A stretch of DNA of 64,000 nucleotides from Mycobacterium sp. DL592. GTDB taxonomy: Bacteria; Actinomycetota; Actinomycetes; Mycobacteriales; Mycobacteriaceae. The notes under the pieces were generated by a model. It was not told the origin of the DNA, ran no database searches, and saw only the letters and a list, made by a program, of their open reading frames with translations. Of this stretch, positions 9,109 to 19,019 are shown one piece after another (position 1 is the stretch's first letter; each line of letters opens with the position of its first letter). The position numbers and the translations under genes were made by a program. The DNA lies in assembly GCF_011694515.1 (NCBI RefSeq), contig NZ_CP050192.1, forward strand, positions 295,932-359,931, in the 5' to 3' direction.

Positions 9109-10054
9109 CCGGGCCGTACACCTGGTCGAGGAACCGGCGCAGGTGGTCGTTCACGTCGGCAGGTGCCTCCTCGTGCGCGTAGTGGCCGACGCCGGCCAGC
9201 GCCACGAACCGGCCGCGCGGGGCGTAGCGCTGGGTCCGGTCCACCGGGTCGGCGAGCACGTACGGGTCGGCCTCGCCGCGCAGATGCAGCACGGGCACGT
9301 CGAGCTGGCGATTCATCAACTTCATGAACCGCCACCCTTCCGAGCGCAGCTGGCTGCGGACCGCCCACCGTTGATACTCCATGGCGCAGTGTGCCGCGGA
9401 CGGAATCTGGATGGCCCGGCGCATATGCGCGATGGTTTCGGAAAAGTCTTCGGAGGCAAGCCATTTGCCGCACGATCGGCTGCGGACCAGGTGCTCGAGT
9501 TGATCAGCGTTGTGAGCGGTGAGGGCACGCTCGGGCAGCACCGGGAGCTGGTAGCGCAGCAGGTTGGGCAGCAGGGCGCGGCCCTGGTCGCGGCGGGTCA
9601 GCGCCGATGCCCGCAGCGCGACCGGATGCGGTGAGCTCACCAGCGCGATACCGCGCACCACCCGCGAGTGCAGCACCGAGGTGGCCCAGCACACCAGCCC
9701 GCCGTCGGCGTGGCCGACGAGCGTGGCCGAGCTGTGGCCCAACGCCCTAACCAGGCCCGCGGTGTCACCGGCGAGCGTCCAGCCGTCGTAGCCGCGCGGA
9801 GGTTTGTCGCTGCCGCCGTAGCCGCGCAGGTCGACCGCGACCACCCGGACCCCGGGCAGACCCTGCAGCTGATGGCGCCAGGACCACCAGAACGACCCGA
9901 ATCCGTGCAGCAGGATCACCAGCGGCCGAGCTGTGGCGGGCGTGCTGTCGTCGGAGAGCGCCTCGACGCAGTGGAACCGGATTCCGTTGGCGTGCACGTC
10001 GAGATGACGCCACGGCCCCGCGATGCGGGTGACCGACGGATCCGGCCGTGCCAT
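9101..10054 (-). CDS. ephE: EphE-like alpha/beta hydrolase
   Basis: A 317-residue alpha/beta-hydrolase with the oxyanion HGFGSFWW, DLRGYGGSDKP and a late histidine in GVGHYAHEEAP. It matches M. tuberculosis EphE by context and sequence. In the nucleophile elbow VGHADGG (113-119) the usual Asp/Ser position is A116 and the aspartate sits one residue later (D117). Epoxide hydrolase activity should therefore not be assumed. It is downstream of the holin-X-like gene with a TAATG overlap. Confidence 0.8.
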   Translation of the reverse strand: MARPDPSVTRIAGPWRHLDVHANGIRFHCVEALSDDSTPATARPLVILLHGFGSFWWSWRHQLQGLPGVRVVAVDLRGYGGSDKPPRGYDGWTLAGDTAGLVRALGHSSATLVGHADGGLVCWATSVLHSRVVRGIALVSSPHPVALRASALTRRDQGRALLPNLLRYQLPVLPERALTAHNADQLEHLVRSRSCGKWLASEDFSETIAHMRRAIQIPSAAHCAMEYQRWAVRSQLRSEGWRFMKLMNRQLDVPVLHLRGEADPYVLADPVDRTQRYAPRGRFVALAGVGHYAHEEAPADVNDHLRRFLDQVYGPAR

Positions 10055-10578
10055 TACCAGCCCGAGGGGTCGGTGGGCGGGGCGGCGGCGTTGCCGTTAG
10101 TCTGGGCCACCGTCTTGGCGGCGGTGCGATCGGCGCCGGGGGTCAGCGCGTCCCTGGTCTCCTTGACCGATTCGATGGTCTGCTGCGGCCCGCGGATGCG
10201 ACGCACCTTGAGGTAACCCAGCAGGGCGAAGACCGCGGTGGTGACCACCATGAGGAGGAACACGATCAGGAAGGCCACCCACCGCCACAGCCAGGTGTCG
10301 AGAAGTTCGGCGAGGAAGAAGAAGAAAAAGAAGGTCGAGTAGAACAGCACGACCAGCGCCAGGATGAAGAAGACGCTGCCGGTCAGGCCCTTCTTGACGT
10401 CGCGGGTGATCTCCGATTTGGCGAGCTCGACCTCGGCGCGCACCAGGGTGGAGACCTGCGCGGTGGCGTCCTTGACCAGGTCGCCGATGGAGGGGTTGGC
10501 CGGTATCGCGTTCGGGTCCACCAGTGGGATCGAGGTCACGGTGGCCGGAACCCCGTTCTTGCGATCGCCATTGCTCAC
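10054..10578 (-). CDS. Holin-X-like phage-shock-type membrane protein
   Basis: 174 residues (Rv3669-like, actinobacterial holin-X/DUF1469 superfamily). An amphipathic helix with LVRAEVELAKSEITRDVKKG precedes two membrane segments, the first very phenylalanine-rich, and a charged C-terminal tail. The GTG at 10578 has a strong GGAGGA sequence 4-7 nt upstream; the ATG at 10662 would add a poorly conserved 28-residue extension. Despite the family name there is no evidence of lysis function. Confidence 0.8.
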   Translation of the reverse strand: MSNGDRKNGVPATVTSIPLVDPNAIPANPSIGDLVKDATAQVSTLVRAEVELAKSEITRDVKKGLTGSVFFILALVVLFYSTFFFFFFLAELLDTWLWRWVAFLIVFLLMVVTTAVFALLGYLKVRRIRGPQQTIESVKETRDALTPGADRTAAKTVAQTNGNAAAPPTDPSGW

Positions 10579-10725
10579 GGTTGTCCTCCAACTGTTGCTG
10601 TCGTCGCGGTTCATGTTGCCATGCCTGGTCCGCCGCGGGGTACCCACTGAGCTGTTACGCAAGTTACTGGAGTGATGCAGGTAGACTCGCTAGTCAGGGT
10701 GGGTGTGGATGGAGGTTTGCCTACA

Positions 10726-11448
10726 GTGACGACCGCACGCAAGCGGGCGATGGCGGGGGCCGCGGTCCTGGCCGTCGGCGCACTGTTCGCCAGCCCCGTG
10801 TCCACGGCCGGCGCCGACGACAAAGTCCCGATGGGTGGCGGCGCGGGCATCGTCATCAACGGCGAGACGTACTGCACCTTGACCTCGATTGGAAACGACA
10901 AGAGCGGCGCGCTCATCGGCTTCACCTCCGCGCACTGCGGCGGACCCGGCGCGCAAGTGACCTCCGAGGCCAACCAGGGCAGCGGGGTGATCGGCACCAT
11001 GGTGGCCGGCAATGACGGCCTCGACTACGCGGTGATCCGGTTCGACCCCGCCAAGGTCACCCCGGTGGCCAATTACAACGGCTTCCTGATCGACGGCATC
11101 GGACCCGACCCCGAATTCGGGCAGGTGGCCTGCAAGCTCGGCCGCACCACCGGCTACTCCTGCGGCGTCACCTGGGGACCGGGCCAGGACCCCGGCACCA
11201 TTCTCAACCAGGTGTGCGGTCAGCCCGGTGACTCCGGCGCCCCGGTGACGGTCAACAACAAGCTGGTCGGCATGATCCACGGTGCGTTCAGCGATGCGCT
11301 GCCGACATGCGTCATCAAGTTCATCCCGTTGCACACCCCCGCGGTCACCATGTCGATCAATTCGATCCTCGGCGACGTCGCCGCCAAGGACCGCCCCGGT
11401 GCCGGCTTCGTCCCCACGCCGAACGTGGCACCGGCAGCGGCCGCCTGA
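10726..11448 (+). CDS. Secreted trypsin-like serine protease
   Basis: About 240 residues (Rv3668c-like). The N-terminus has basic residues then a hydrophobic signal (MAGAAVLAVGALFASPV) with a cleavage region near AGA-DD. The mature protein is a compact chymotrypsin fold with H70 (SAHCGG), D100 (LDYAV) and S170 (GDSGAP). Paired cysteines suggest an exported enzyme. The GTG at 10726 follows GGAGG by 10 nt; an upstream ATG at 10672 would put 18 residues before the signal peptide. Confidence 0.82.
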   Translation: MTTARKRAMAGAAVLAVGALFASPVSTAGADDKVPMGGGAGIVINGETYCTLTSIGNDKSGALIGFTSAHCGGPGAQVTSEANQGSGVIGTMVAGNDGLDYAVIRFDPAKVTPVANYNGFLIDGIGPDPEFGQVACKLGRTTGYSCGVTWGPGQDPGTILNQVCGQPGDSGAPVTVNNKLVGMIHGAFSDALPTCVIKFIPLHTPAVTMSINSILGDVAAKDRPGAGFVPTPNVAPAAAA

Positions 11449-13410
<1,962 letters not shown>

Positions 13411-13417
13411 GGTTGTG

Positions 13418-13423
13418 AGCGTA
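13418..13423 (-). promoter_or_regulatory. -10 box TACGCT, leaderless acs
   Basis: On the minus strand TACGCT ends 7 nt before ATG 13410. It overlaps the alternative GTG start, which argues against that start being used. Confidence 0.45.
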
Positions 13424-13535
13424 GTCACTCACAGTTGCATCGGCGTTGGGGAGTCACATTCGTCGGCGGGCGGTCCGTGTCGCGCGGCGAACGGTCGAAC
13501 CACGACCCAGCGCACGACCCCGCCCGCGACGCCGA

Positions 13536-13541
13536 TAGCGT
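13536..13541 (+). promoter_or_regulatory. -10 box TAGCGT upstream of the Fic-like gene
   Basis: TAGCGT ends 8 nt before GTG 13550 with no Shine-Dalgarno sequence between. Probable leaderless start. Confidence 0.4.
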
Positions 13542-13549
13542 GACGAAAC

Positions 13550-14296
13550 GTGACCGACCTGCTCGCCCCACTGCTCGACCTGCCAGGGGTGGCCGACGCC
13601 GCCGAGGCCGCCCGCGAGGCGCTGGCCAAGGCTCATCGGCATCGCACGAACCTGCGGAACTGGCCGGTAACCGCAGCCGAGTCGGCGATCCGTGGCGCAC
13701 GTTCCTCGTCGGCCCTCGACGGTGGCGCAGTGCAGTTGGACGCCTCGGGTGTCGAGCCCAACGACCCAGTGCTGGCCGGTGCGTTGCGGGTGGGTCAGGC
13801 ATTGGAGGGCGGCACCACTGCACTGGTCGGCGTCTGGCAGCGCGCACCGTTGCAGGCGCTGGCCCGCCTGCATGCGCTGGCCGCGGCCGACCTGACCGAC
13901 CCCGACAGCCTCGGCAGGCCGCGACAGGACCCCGAGGTCAACGCTCGCCTCGACCTCGTCACGCGACTGGTCACCGGGGCGAGTGGCGCACCGGCGCCGG
14001 TGCTCGCAGCCGTGGTGCACGGTGAGCTGTTGGCGCTGGCGCCGTTCGGCAGTGCCGACGGTGTCATCGCCCGCGCGGTGTCGCGACTGGTCACCATCGC
14101 CACCGGGCTCGACCCGCACGGTCTCGGGGTGCCCGAGGTGTACTGGATGCGCCGCGCCGAGGAATACCGTTCGGCCGCGGACGCGTTCAGTTCCGGCACC
14201 CACGAGGGGGTGGCCGGTTGGCTGCTGATGAGCTGCGCAGCGCTGGAAGACGGTGCGCGAGAAGCGTTGTCGATCGCCGAGGCCGCCTCGAAGTAG
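13550..14296 (+). CDS. Degenerate Fic-like protein (Rv3662c-like)
   Basis: 248 residues, in the position of M. tuberculosis Rv3662c. Residues 164-175 (APFGSADGVIAR) line up over the same length with the Fic motif HPFxDGNGRxxR and keep P, F, G and the last R, but replace the catalytic histidine with alanine and lose the first arginine. An upstream SSSALDGG (52-59) resembles the SxxxEG inhibitory-helix motif. AMP transfer is therefore unlikely, and the protein may be a binding or scaffold descendant. The Fic relationship is my inference. Confidence 0.7.
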   Translation: MTDLLAPLLDLPGVADAAEAAREALAKAHRHRTNLRNWPVTAAESAIRGARSSSALDGGAVQLDASGVEPNDPVLAGALRVGQALEGGTTALVGVWQRAPLQALARLHALAAADLTDPDSLGRPRQDPEVNARLDLVTRLVTGASGAPAPVLAAVVHGELLALAPFGSADGVIARAVSRLVTIATGLDPHGLGVPEVYWMRRAEEYRSAADAFSSGTHEGVAGWLLMSCAALEDGAREALSIAEAASK

Positions 14297-14306
14297 GCCC
14301 GGACGC

Positions 14307-14351
14307 ACGAAAGCGGGCGACGATCCGAGAAGAGTTCGGTTCGCCGCCCGC
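14307..14351. terminator. Hairpin terminator shared by Ms1 and the Fic-like gene
   Basis: An 11-bp stem with one mismatch (GCGGGCGACGA at 14313-14323 against TCGCCGCCCGC at 14341-14351). On the minus strand it is followed by CTTTCGTG, giving the Ms1-like transcript a plausible intrinsic terminator. On the plus strand it lies 16 nt after the Fic-like stop. Confidence 0.6.
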
Positions 14352-14607
14352 TAGCACGGTTACCCGGTTACCAGGCGTGCGGTGTCGGCTGCGTGGGTTG
14401 ACCTCGGCGCTTTTGCGCTGCGTCACGGGAAGCGATCCCACCCAAAGGATCGTCGTGTCCGTCCGCTTTTCGCAATTGCGCAGGCCCGCAACACTTCTGC
14501 CATATCGCGGCATGCTCCGCGTGGGTGCCGGGTACCGTGCTGGGCCGCTTGGTTCGGGAGATAGTGCCTTCTCTTCCGGCGCTACCTTGGCCTCTCCATG
14601 CGTCCGT
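14307..14607 (-). ncRNA. ms1: Ms1 (MTS2823-like) RNA polymerase-binding sRNA
   Basis: A 372-bp gap between the HAD phosphatase gene and the Fic-like gene holds no reading frame but has a promoter-like pair and a terminator about 300 nt apart, both leftward. Size, orientation and position (downstream of the Rv3661 homologue on its strand, convergent with the Rv3662c homologue) match MTS2823 of M. tuberculosis and Ms1 of M. smegmatis, a stationary-phase RNA that binds core RNA polymerase lacking sigma. Boundaries are approximate. Identity rests on synteny and architecture, not on an alignment. Confidence 0.75.
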
Positions 14608-14613
14608 GCTTCC

Positions 14614-14642
14614 TTTGTACTCCGTGACGACCGTCACATCAA
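14614..14642 (-). promoter_or_regulatory. Candidate Ms1 promoter
   Basis: On the minus strand TTGATG (14642-14637) and TACAAA (14619-14614) are 17 bp apart. Transcription would begin near 14607 and end at the 14313 hairpin, giving about 300 nt. The -10 lacks the usual final T. Confidence 0.45.
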
Positions 14643-14668
14643 GGTCTTCGACGGCAACGGTTTGGACG

Positions 14669-15526
14669 CTAGAACGTCAAGCGCCGTAACACCGAATACG
14701 TCAGTGCGCCGGCGGCCAGTGCGCTGATCCCCAGAGCCGCCGACGTGGCGACGGCCGCACCCGACGGCGCCGAAATCCGGTCCCGCAGCGGCACCGGCCG
14801 CGAGAACGTCAGCACCGGCCAGTCCCGGGCCACGGCCTCCTTGCGTAACGCACGATCGGGGTTGACTACATGCGGGTGGCCCACCGCGCCGAGCATGGGC
14901 AGGTCGGTGAACGAGTCGGAGTAGGCGTAGCAGTGCTCCAGGGGATAGCCCTCCAGGGCGGCCAGCTCGCGGATCGCGGCGGCCTTGGCGTCGCCGTAGC
15001 AGTAGAACGCCACCTCGCCGGTGTACTTGCCGTCCTCGACCACCATCCGGGTGGCCATCGCGTGGGTGGCTCCGAGGGCGCGGGCGATCGGGGCGACGAT
15101 TTCCTCACCTGAGGCCGACACGATCACGACGTCGCGCCCGCAGTGCCGGTGGTCGGCGATGAGTTCGGCCGCCTCGGCGAATACCAGTGGGTCGACAATG
15201 TCGTGCAGCGTCTCGTTGACTATCGCCGTCACCTGCTCGACGTCCCAGCCGGCACACATGCTGGTCACGTAGGAGCGCATCCGGTCCATCTGGTCGTGGT
15301 CGGCGCCCGACATCAGGAACAGGAACTGGGCGTAGCTGGACGTGAGGACGGCGCGGCGATTGAGCAGTCCTTGGTTGAAGAAGGGTTTGCTGAAAGCGAG
15401 CGTGCTTGACTTGGCAATCACGGTCTTGTCGAGATCGAAGAAAGCCGCGGTGCGTGGTGTGATGGCCGGGCCGGGGCCGCGTTGCGCGGGTGTTAGTTGG
15501 TTCGCGGCCCCCGGAGCATAGGTCAC
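14669..15526 (-). CDS. SerB-like HAD phosphatase with C-terminal membrane anchor
   Basis: 285 residues (Rv3661-like). HAD motif I FFDLDKT gives D31 nucleophile and D33; motif II is VSASGEEI and motif IV is YSDSFTDLPM. The C-terminus ends in a hydrophobic helix (AALGISALAAGALTYSVL) that may anchor the protein. Substrate is unknown. The GTG at 15526 lies 6 nt after a TATCCT box; a longer in-frame ORF to 15622 would include non-conserved sequence. A 22-bp palindrome covers the -35 region. Confidence 0.85.
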   Translation of the reverse strand: MTYAPGAANQLTPAQRGPGPAITPRTAAFFDLDKTVIAKSSTLAFSKPFFNQGLLNRRAVLTSSYAQFLFLMSGADHDQMDRMRSYVTSMCAGWDVEQVTAIVNETLHDIVDPLVFAEAAELIADHRHCGRDVVIVSASGEEIVAPIARALGATHAMATRMVVEDGKYTGEVAFYCYGDAKAAAIRELAALEGYPLEHCYAYSDSFTDLPMLGAVGHPHVVNPDRALRKEAVARDWPVLTFSRPVPLRDRISAPSGAAVATSAALGISALAAGALTYSVLRRLTF

Positions 15527-15532
15527 ACACCC

Positions 15533-15538
15533 AGGATA
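15533..15538 (-). promoter_or_regulatory. -10 box TATCCT, leaderless HAD phosphatase
   Basis: On the minus strand TATCCT ends 6 nt before GTG 15526. The palindrome at 15550-15571 sits where the -35 would be. Confidence 0.5.
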
Positions 15539-15549
15539 GGTGCGCCGTG

Positions 15550-15571
15550 CTCCGATATCGCGATATCGGAG
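15550..15571. promoter_or_regulatory. Perfect 22-bp palindrome, candidate operator
   Basis: CTCCGATATCG is followed immediately by its exact reverse complement. The centre is 12-33 bp upstream of the leaderless HAD-phosphatase -10 box, overlapping its -35 position. A dimeric regulator bound here would control that gene. I do not recognise the motif. Confidence 0.6.
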
Positions 15572-15953
15572 TGGGGCCGGAAAATGGCAGATCAGGACAC
15601 GTGTCGCGAACTGCATTTTCACAGCAAAAACATTGGTTTTTTCGGGCCCTGACTACTTGCGCGACTCCGCATCGTCGTGTGTATAGTGAGCATTACTCGG
15701 CTTATGCCGGGTGTGCATCAGCCCGACCCCCCGGGGCTGATACACGACGACCTCCGCCTCCTCCCCCCCTGGCGGGGGTCGTCCCTTTTGTGGGGGTAGT
15801 TTCCGAAGCGTTCTGGCTAACTCTCGAAACGTTGCCACGGCATTGCGCCGGCCGCTTCCCACCACATTCAGGTGCGCGTCTTCTAGGCGGAACTCCCAGG
15901 CTCGGTGATCTCTGGGCTGCCAGCTTTCTGGGTGTCAGCGGCCCTGTCTAGGG
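15572..15953. other. Gene-free region with a promoter-to-terminator unit
   Basis: No supported gene. It contains a TATAGT box (15682-15687), with a weak TTGCGC 19 bp upstream, and a strong rightward terminator (15747-15789). Together these suggest a transcript of about 100 nt ahead of the XRE gene. A short inverted repeat TCCAATTTGGA (15964-15974) lies just past this stretch, close to the XRE start. Confidence 0.4.
15747..15789 (+). terminator. Rho-independent-like terminator or attenuator
   Basis: ACGACCTCCGC (15747-15757) pairs with GCGGGGGTCGT (15772-15782) with one G-U, followed by CCCTTTT. It sits about 100 nt after a TATAGT box and 210 nt before the XRE regulator start. Confidence 0.55.
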
Positions 15954-16001
15954 TTGGCGTCGATCCAATTTGGACGAATCGTATGTTTTGGGGGACTGGG
16001 G

Positions 16002-16730
16002 ATGGACGCAAACACTCTCGGGGAGTTCGTCAGAGCGGCGCGACTGCGGGCAGGGTTGTCCGGCGCGGAGCTCGCCGACGCGATCAGCCATAGCCTGACG
16101 TGGCTGTACCGGCTCGAGAACGGTCAGCGCGCCACTCCGACAGCCGCCGCGCTGGAAGCCATTTCGACGGCGTGCACATTGTCGCCCTGGGAGATTCGAT
16201 ACCTGTTCCTGCTCGCGGGGCTGCAGCCGCCACCGCCGGCCGGTTTCGGCAGCCAGCCGTTGGGCGAGTACGTCGAGCGGCTAGCAGAGCCCGCGGCCTG
16301 GATCTCGCCCGAAGGCAGCTGCTACTGGAATGCGGAGTGGCGCCGCATCTTCAAGGAGTCCGAACGCCACCAGGACATCGCGAACTGGCACTTCAACAAC
16401 CCGCTGGCCCGGCAGATCATCGACAACTGGGACGAAGTCGCCGACTGGTGGGTCTCGGCGGGCCGGCTGCGGATGGCGCAGGACAGCCGCGATCCGATGC
16501 TGGCCTACACACTGCGGCGCAATCTCGAGAATCCGGACTTCCGCAGGCGCTGGGAGCAGCAAGTCATTCCGTTCGATCCGTCGGCCCGCATCTGGGTGGT
16601 ACGGGATCTCGACCACGACGTGGTGCGCCGCATCCACATCCAGATCTGGCGCCACCCGTACATCCCCGGCGCTCTAGTGATCGGCTTCACCTTGGACGGC
16701 CCTGCCCCGTCATCCCCACTCCCGGATTGA
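16002..16730 (+). CDS. XRE-family regulator with MmyB/MLTR-type ligand domain
   Basis: 242 residues. The N-terminal helix-turn-helix is at about 5-65 (LGEFVRAARLRAGLSGAELA), with ISHSLTWLYRLENGQRATPT as the recognition region. A C-terminal PAS-like domain rich in tryptophan (ISPEGSCYWNAEWRRIF, WHFNNPLARQI) is typical of MmyB-like actinobacterial regulators. The ATG at 16002 has GGGGGA 6 nt upstream; the in-frame ATG at 15954 lacks one. It is not part of the core Rv3660-Rv3661 order, so it is probably a local insertion. Target genes are unknown. Confidence 0.8.
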   Translation: MDANTLGEFVRAARLRAGLSGAELADAISHSLTWLYRLENGQRATPTAAALEAISTACTLSPWEIRYLFLLAGLQPPPPAGFGSQPLGEYVERLAEPAAWISPEGSCYWNAEWRRIFKESERHQDIANWHFNNPLARQIIDNWDEVADWWVSAGRLRMAQDSRDPMLAYTLRRNLENPDFRRRWEQQVIPFDPSARIWVVRDLDHDVVRRIHIQIWRHPYIPGALVIGFTLDGPAPSSPLPD

Positions 16731-16788
16731 TCCACAGATCGGCTTTCTGAGGCTGTCGCGGTGATCGCCGAGCCGACATGGTGGTCCG

Positions 16789-17856
16789 GTGACCTCCAAC
16801 TCCGATGTGGTGCTGACCCTGCTCGACGACATCGAGATGCGCGAGCTCTGCGCCAGGGCCGCAGCCGCGGCGGGCCTGCGGGCCGTGCACCTGTCGGCGC
16901 CGGTCACTCGTAAGACCTGGCTGGCCCCCGCGGCCGTTGTTCTGGACGAAGACGCCGCGCGCCGCTGCGAGCGCGCCGGGCTGCCGCGGCGCCGCTCGAT
17001 CATCCTGGTTGTCGCCGGCGACCCGCTGCCCGCCACCTGGACGGCGGCGATGGGTGTGGGGGCTCAGCACCTGTGTGCGCTGCCCGCGCAGGAGGACCAG
17101 CTGGTGCGCCACCTCTCCGAAGCCGCCGAGGCCGAGCAGGAGAACCCCGCACGCGGCCGGTTGATCGCGGTGACCGGCGGTCGCGGCGGGGCTGGTGCTT
17201 CAGTCTTCGCCGCCACCGTCGCCCTCGTCGCCGCCGAAGCGCTGCTCGTCGACCTCGATCCGTGGAGTGGCGGTATAGACCTCCTGCTGGGGGCTGAATC
17301 AGCGGCTGGGCTGCGCTGGCCCGATCTGAGCCTGCAGGGCGGCCGGTTGAGTTGGGCGGCGGTGCGTGACGCACTGCCTACCCAGCGGGGCGTCACCGTG
17401 TTGTCCGGGACCCGCTCGGGCCATGAGATGGACGCCGGACCGGTAGACGCCGTTCTCGACGCCGGCCGGCGCGGCGGCGTGACGGTGGTCTGCGACGTTC
17501 CGCGCCGCACGACCCCGGCGGCCACGTCGGCTCTGGAGTGCGCCGACCTCGTGCTCGCGGTCACCACCTGCGATGTGCGCGGTGTCGCCGCGACGTCGGC
17601 GCGGGCAGCGTTACTGCGCGCCGCAAATCCGAATGTCGGCCTGGTCGTCCGGGGCCCGTCCCCCGGTGGTTTGCGGGCCGCCGAGGTCGCCGAGGTCACC
17701 CGGCTACCGCTGCTGGCTGCGATGCGTCCCGAGCCGATGCTGGCCGAGCGCCTCGAGAGCGGCGGCCTGCGCCTGGGTCGGCGTTCACCGCTGGCCGCCG
17801 CCGCCCGGCACGTGCTCGAGGCGCTGCGCCGCGGCCCCGGGGTGCAGGCGGCATGA
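16789..17856 (+). CDS. ssd: Ssd/TadZ-like MinD-family protein
   Basis: 355 residues (Rv3660c-like, septum site determining). It has an N-terminal receiver-like region, then a MinD/CpaE-type ATPase fold. The P-loop is GGRGGAGAS (130-138) with alanine where the catalytic lysine should be, so ATP hydrolysis is doubtful. It heads the tad operon and overlaps tadA by 4 nt (ATGA). In other bacteria TadZ/CpaE localises the pilus machine; in M. tuberculosis Ssd was reported to affect septation. Confidence 0.85.
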   Translation: MTSNSDVVLTLLDDIEMRELCARAAAAAGLRAVHLSAPVTRKTWLAPAAVVLDEDAARRCERAGLPRRRSIILVVAGDPLPATWTAAMGVGAQHLCALPAQEDQLVRHLSEAAEAEQENPARGRLIAVTGGRGGAGASVFAATVALVAAEALLVDLDPWSGGIDLLLGAESAAGLRWPDLSLQGGRLSWAAVRDALPTQRGVTVLSGTRSGHEMDAGPVDAVLDAGRRGGVTVVCDVPRRTTPAATSALECADLVLAVTTCDVRGVAATSARAALLRAANPNVGLVVRGPSPGGLRAAEVAEVTRLPLLAAMRPEPMLAERLESGGLRLGRRSPLAAAARHVLEALRRGPGVQAA

Positions 17857-19019
17857 GCGCCTCGCTGATCGAACGGGTTCGCGAGCGACTGGCTGCCGAG
17901 TCGGCCACTTTGCGTCCGGCGACGGTCGCTGCCGCGATCCGGGCCGAATCCGGTGGTGTGCTCGGCGACACCGAGGTCCTGACCAATCTGCGGGTGCTGC
18001 AGACCGAACTGAGCGGTGCCGGTGTCCTGGAACCGTTGCTGCGGGCGCCTGGGACCACCGACGTCCTGGTCACCGCCCCTGATGCGGTGTGGGTGGACGA
18101 CGGAGCCGGATTACGCCGCAGCGCAGTGCATTTCGCCGACGAAGCCGCTGTCCGCCGGCTGGCTCAGCGTCTCGCCGTCGCCGCCGGCCGTCGTCTCGAC
18201 GACGCCCAGCCCTGGGTGGACGGTCAGCTGACCGGGCTGGGCACCGGCCAGTACACGGTGCGCCTGCACGCCGTCCTGCCGCCGGTGGCGGTGGCCGGCA
18301 CATGCCTGTCGCTGCGCGTGCTTCGCCCGGCCACGCAGGACCTTGCGGCGCTCGCGGCATCGGGCGCGATCGACGAGCACGCCGGCCGGCTGCTCGCCGG
18401 CATCATCAGCGCGCGGCTGGCATTCCTGGTGTCCGGCGGTACCGGCGCTGGAAAGACAACACTCTTAGCGGCCGCGCTGGGTGCGGTCAGCGGTGACGAA
18501 CGGATCGTCTGTGTGGAGGACGCACCCGAACTTGCGCCACGCCACCCCCACCTGGTGCGACTGGTGGCCCGCGGCGCCAACGTCGAGGGAGTCGGTGAGA
18601 TCACCCTGCGCCAACTCGTACGCCAGGCCCTGCGAATGCGGCCGGACCGCATCGTCGTCGGCGAGGTGCGCGGGGCCGAGGTCGTCGACCTGCTCGCCGC
18701 CCTCAACACCGGCCATGACGGCGGGGCGGGAACAGTCCATGCCAACAGCCCCGCCGAGGTGCCCGCCCGGCTCGAGGCGCTGGCTGCCCTCGGCGGCCTC
18801 GACCGTGCCGCGCTGCACAGCCAGCTCGCCGCGGCGGTTCAGGTGGTCATGCATGTCAGCCGTGGCCGTGACGGAACCCGCCGGCTCAGCGAGATCGCGG
18901 TACTGCAGCGCGGCGAGGACGGCCGGGTCAGCGCATGCTCGGCGTGGCACATCGATCATGGATTCGGTTGTGGTGCAGACGAATTGAACAAGGTCATCGC
19001 TGATCGCGGGGTGCGGTGA
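17853..19019 (+). CDS. tadA: TadA/CpaF secretion ATPase
   Basis: A 388-residue type II/IV secretion ATPase (Rv3659c-like). It has an N-terminal domain with LLRAPGTTDVLV, Walker A GGTGAGKT at residues 195-202, the Asp box RIVCVEDAPEL, Walker B RPDRIVVGEVRG and the His box TGHDGGAGTVHANS. It powers Flp pilus assembly at the inner face of the membrane. The start overlaps the ssd stop and the stop overlaps the tadB start, so the operon is translationally coupled. Confidence 0.92.
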   Translation: MSASLIERVRERLAAESATLRPATVAAAIRAESGGVLGDTEVLTNLRVLQTELSGAGVLEPLLRAPGTTDVLVTAPDAVWVDDGAGLRRSAVHFADEAAVRRLAQRLAVAAGRRLDDAQPWVDGQLTGLGTGQYTVRLHAVLPPVAVAGTCLSLRVLRPATQDLAALAASGAIDEHAGRLLAGIISARLAFLVSGGTGAGKTTLLAAALGAVSGDERIVCVEDAPELAPRHPHLVRLVARGANVEGVGEITLRQLVRQALRMRPDRIVVGEVRGAEVVDLLAALNTGHDGGAGTVHANSPAEVPARLEALAALGGLDRAALHSQLAAAVQVVMHVSRGRDGTRRLSEIAVLQRGEDGRVSACSAWHIDHGFGCGADELNKVIADRGVR

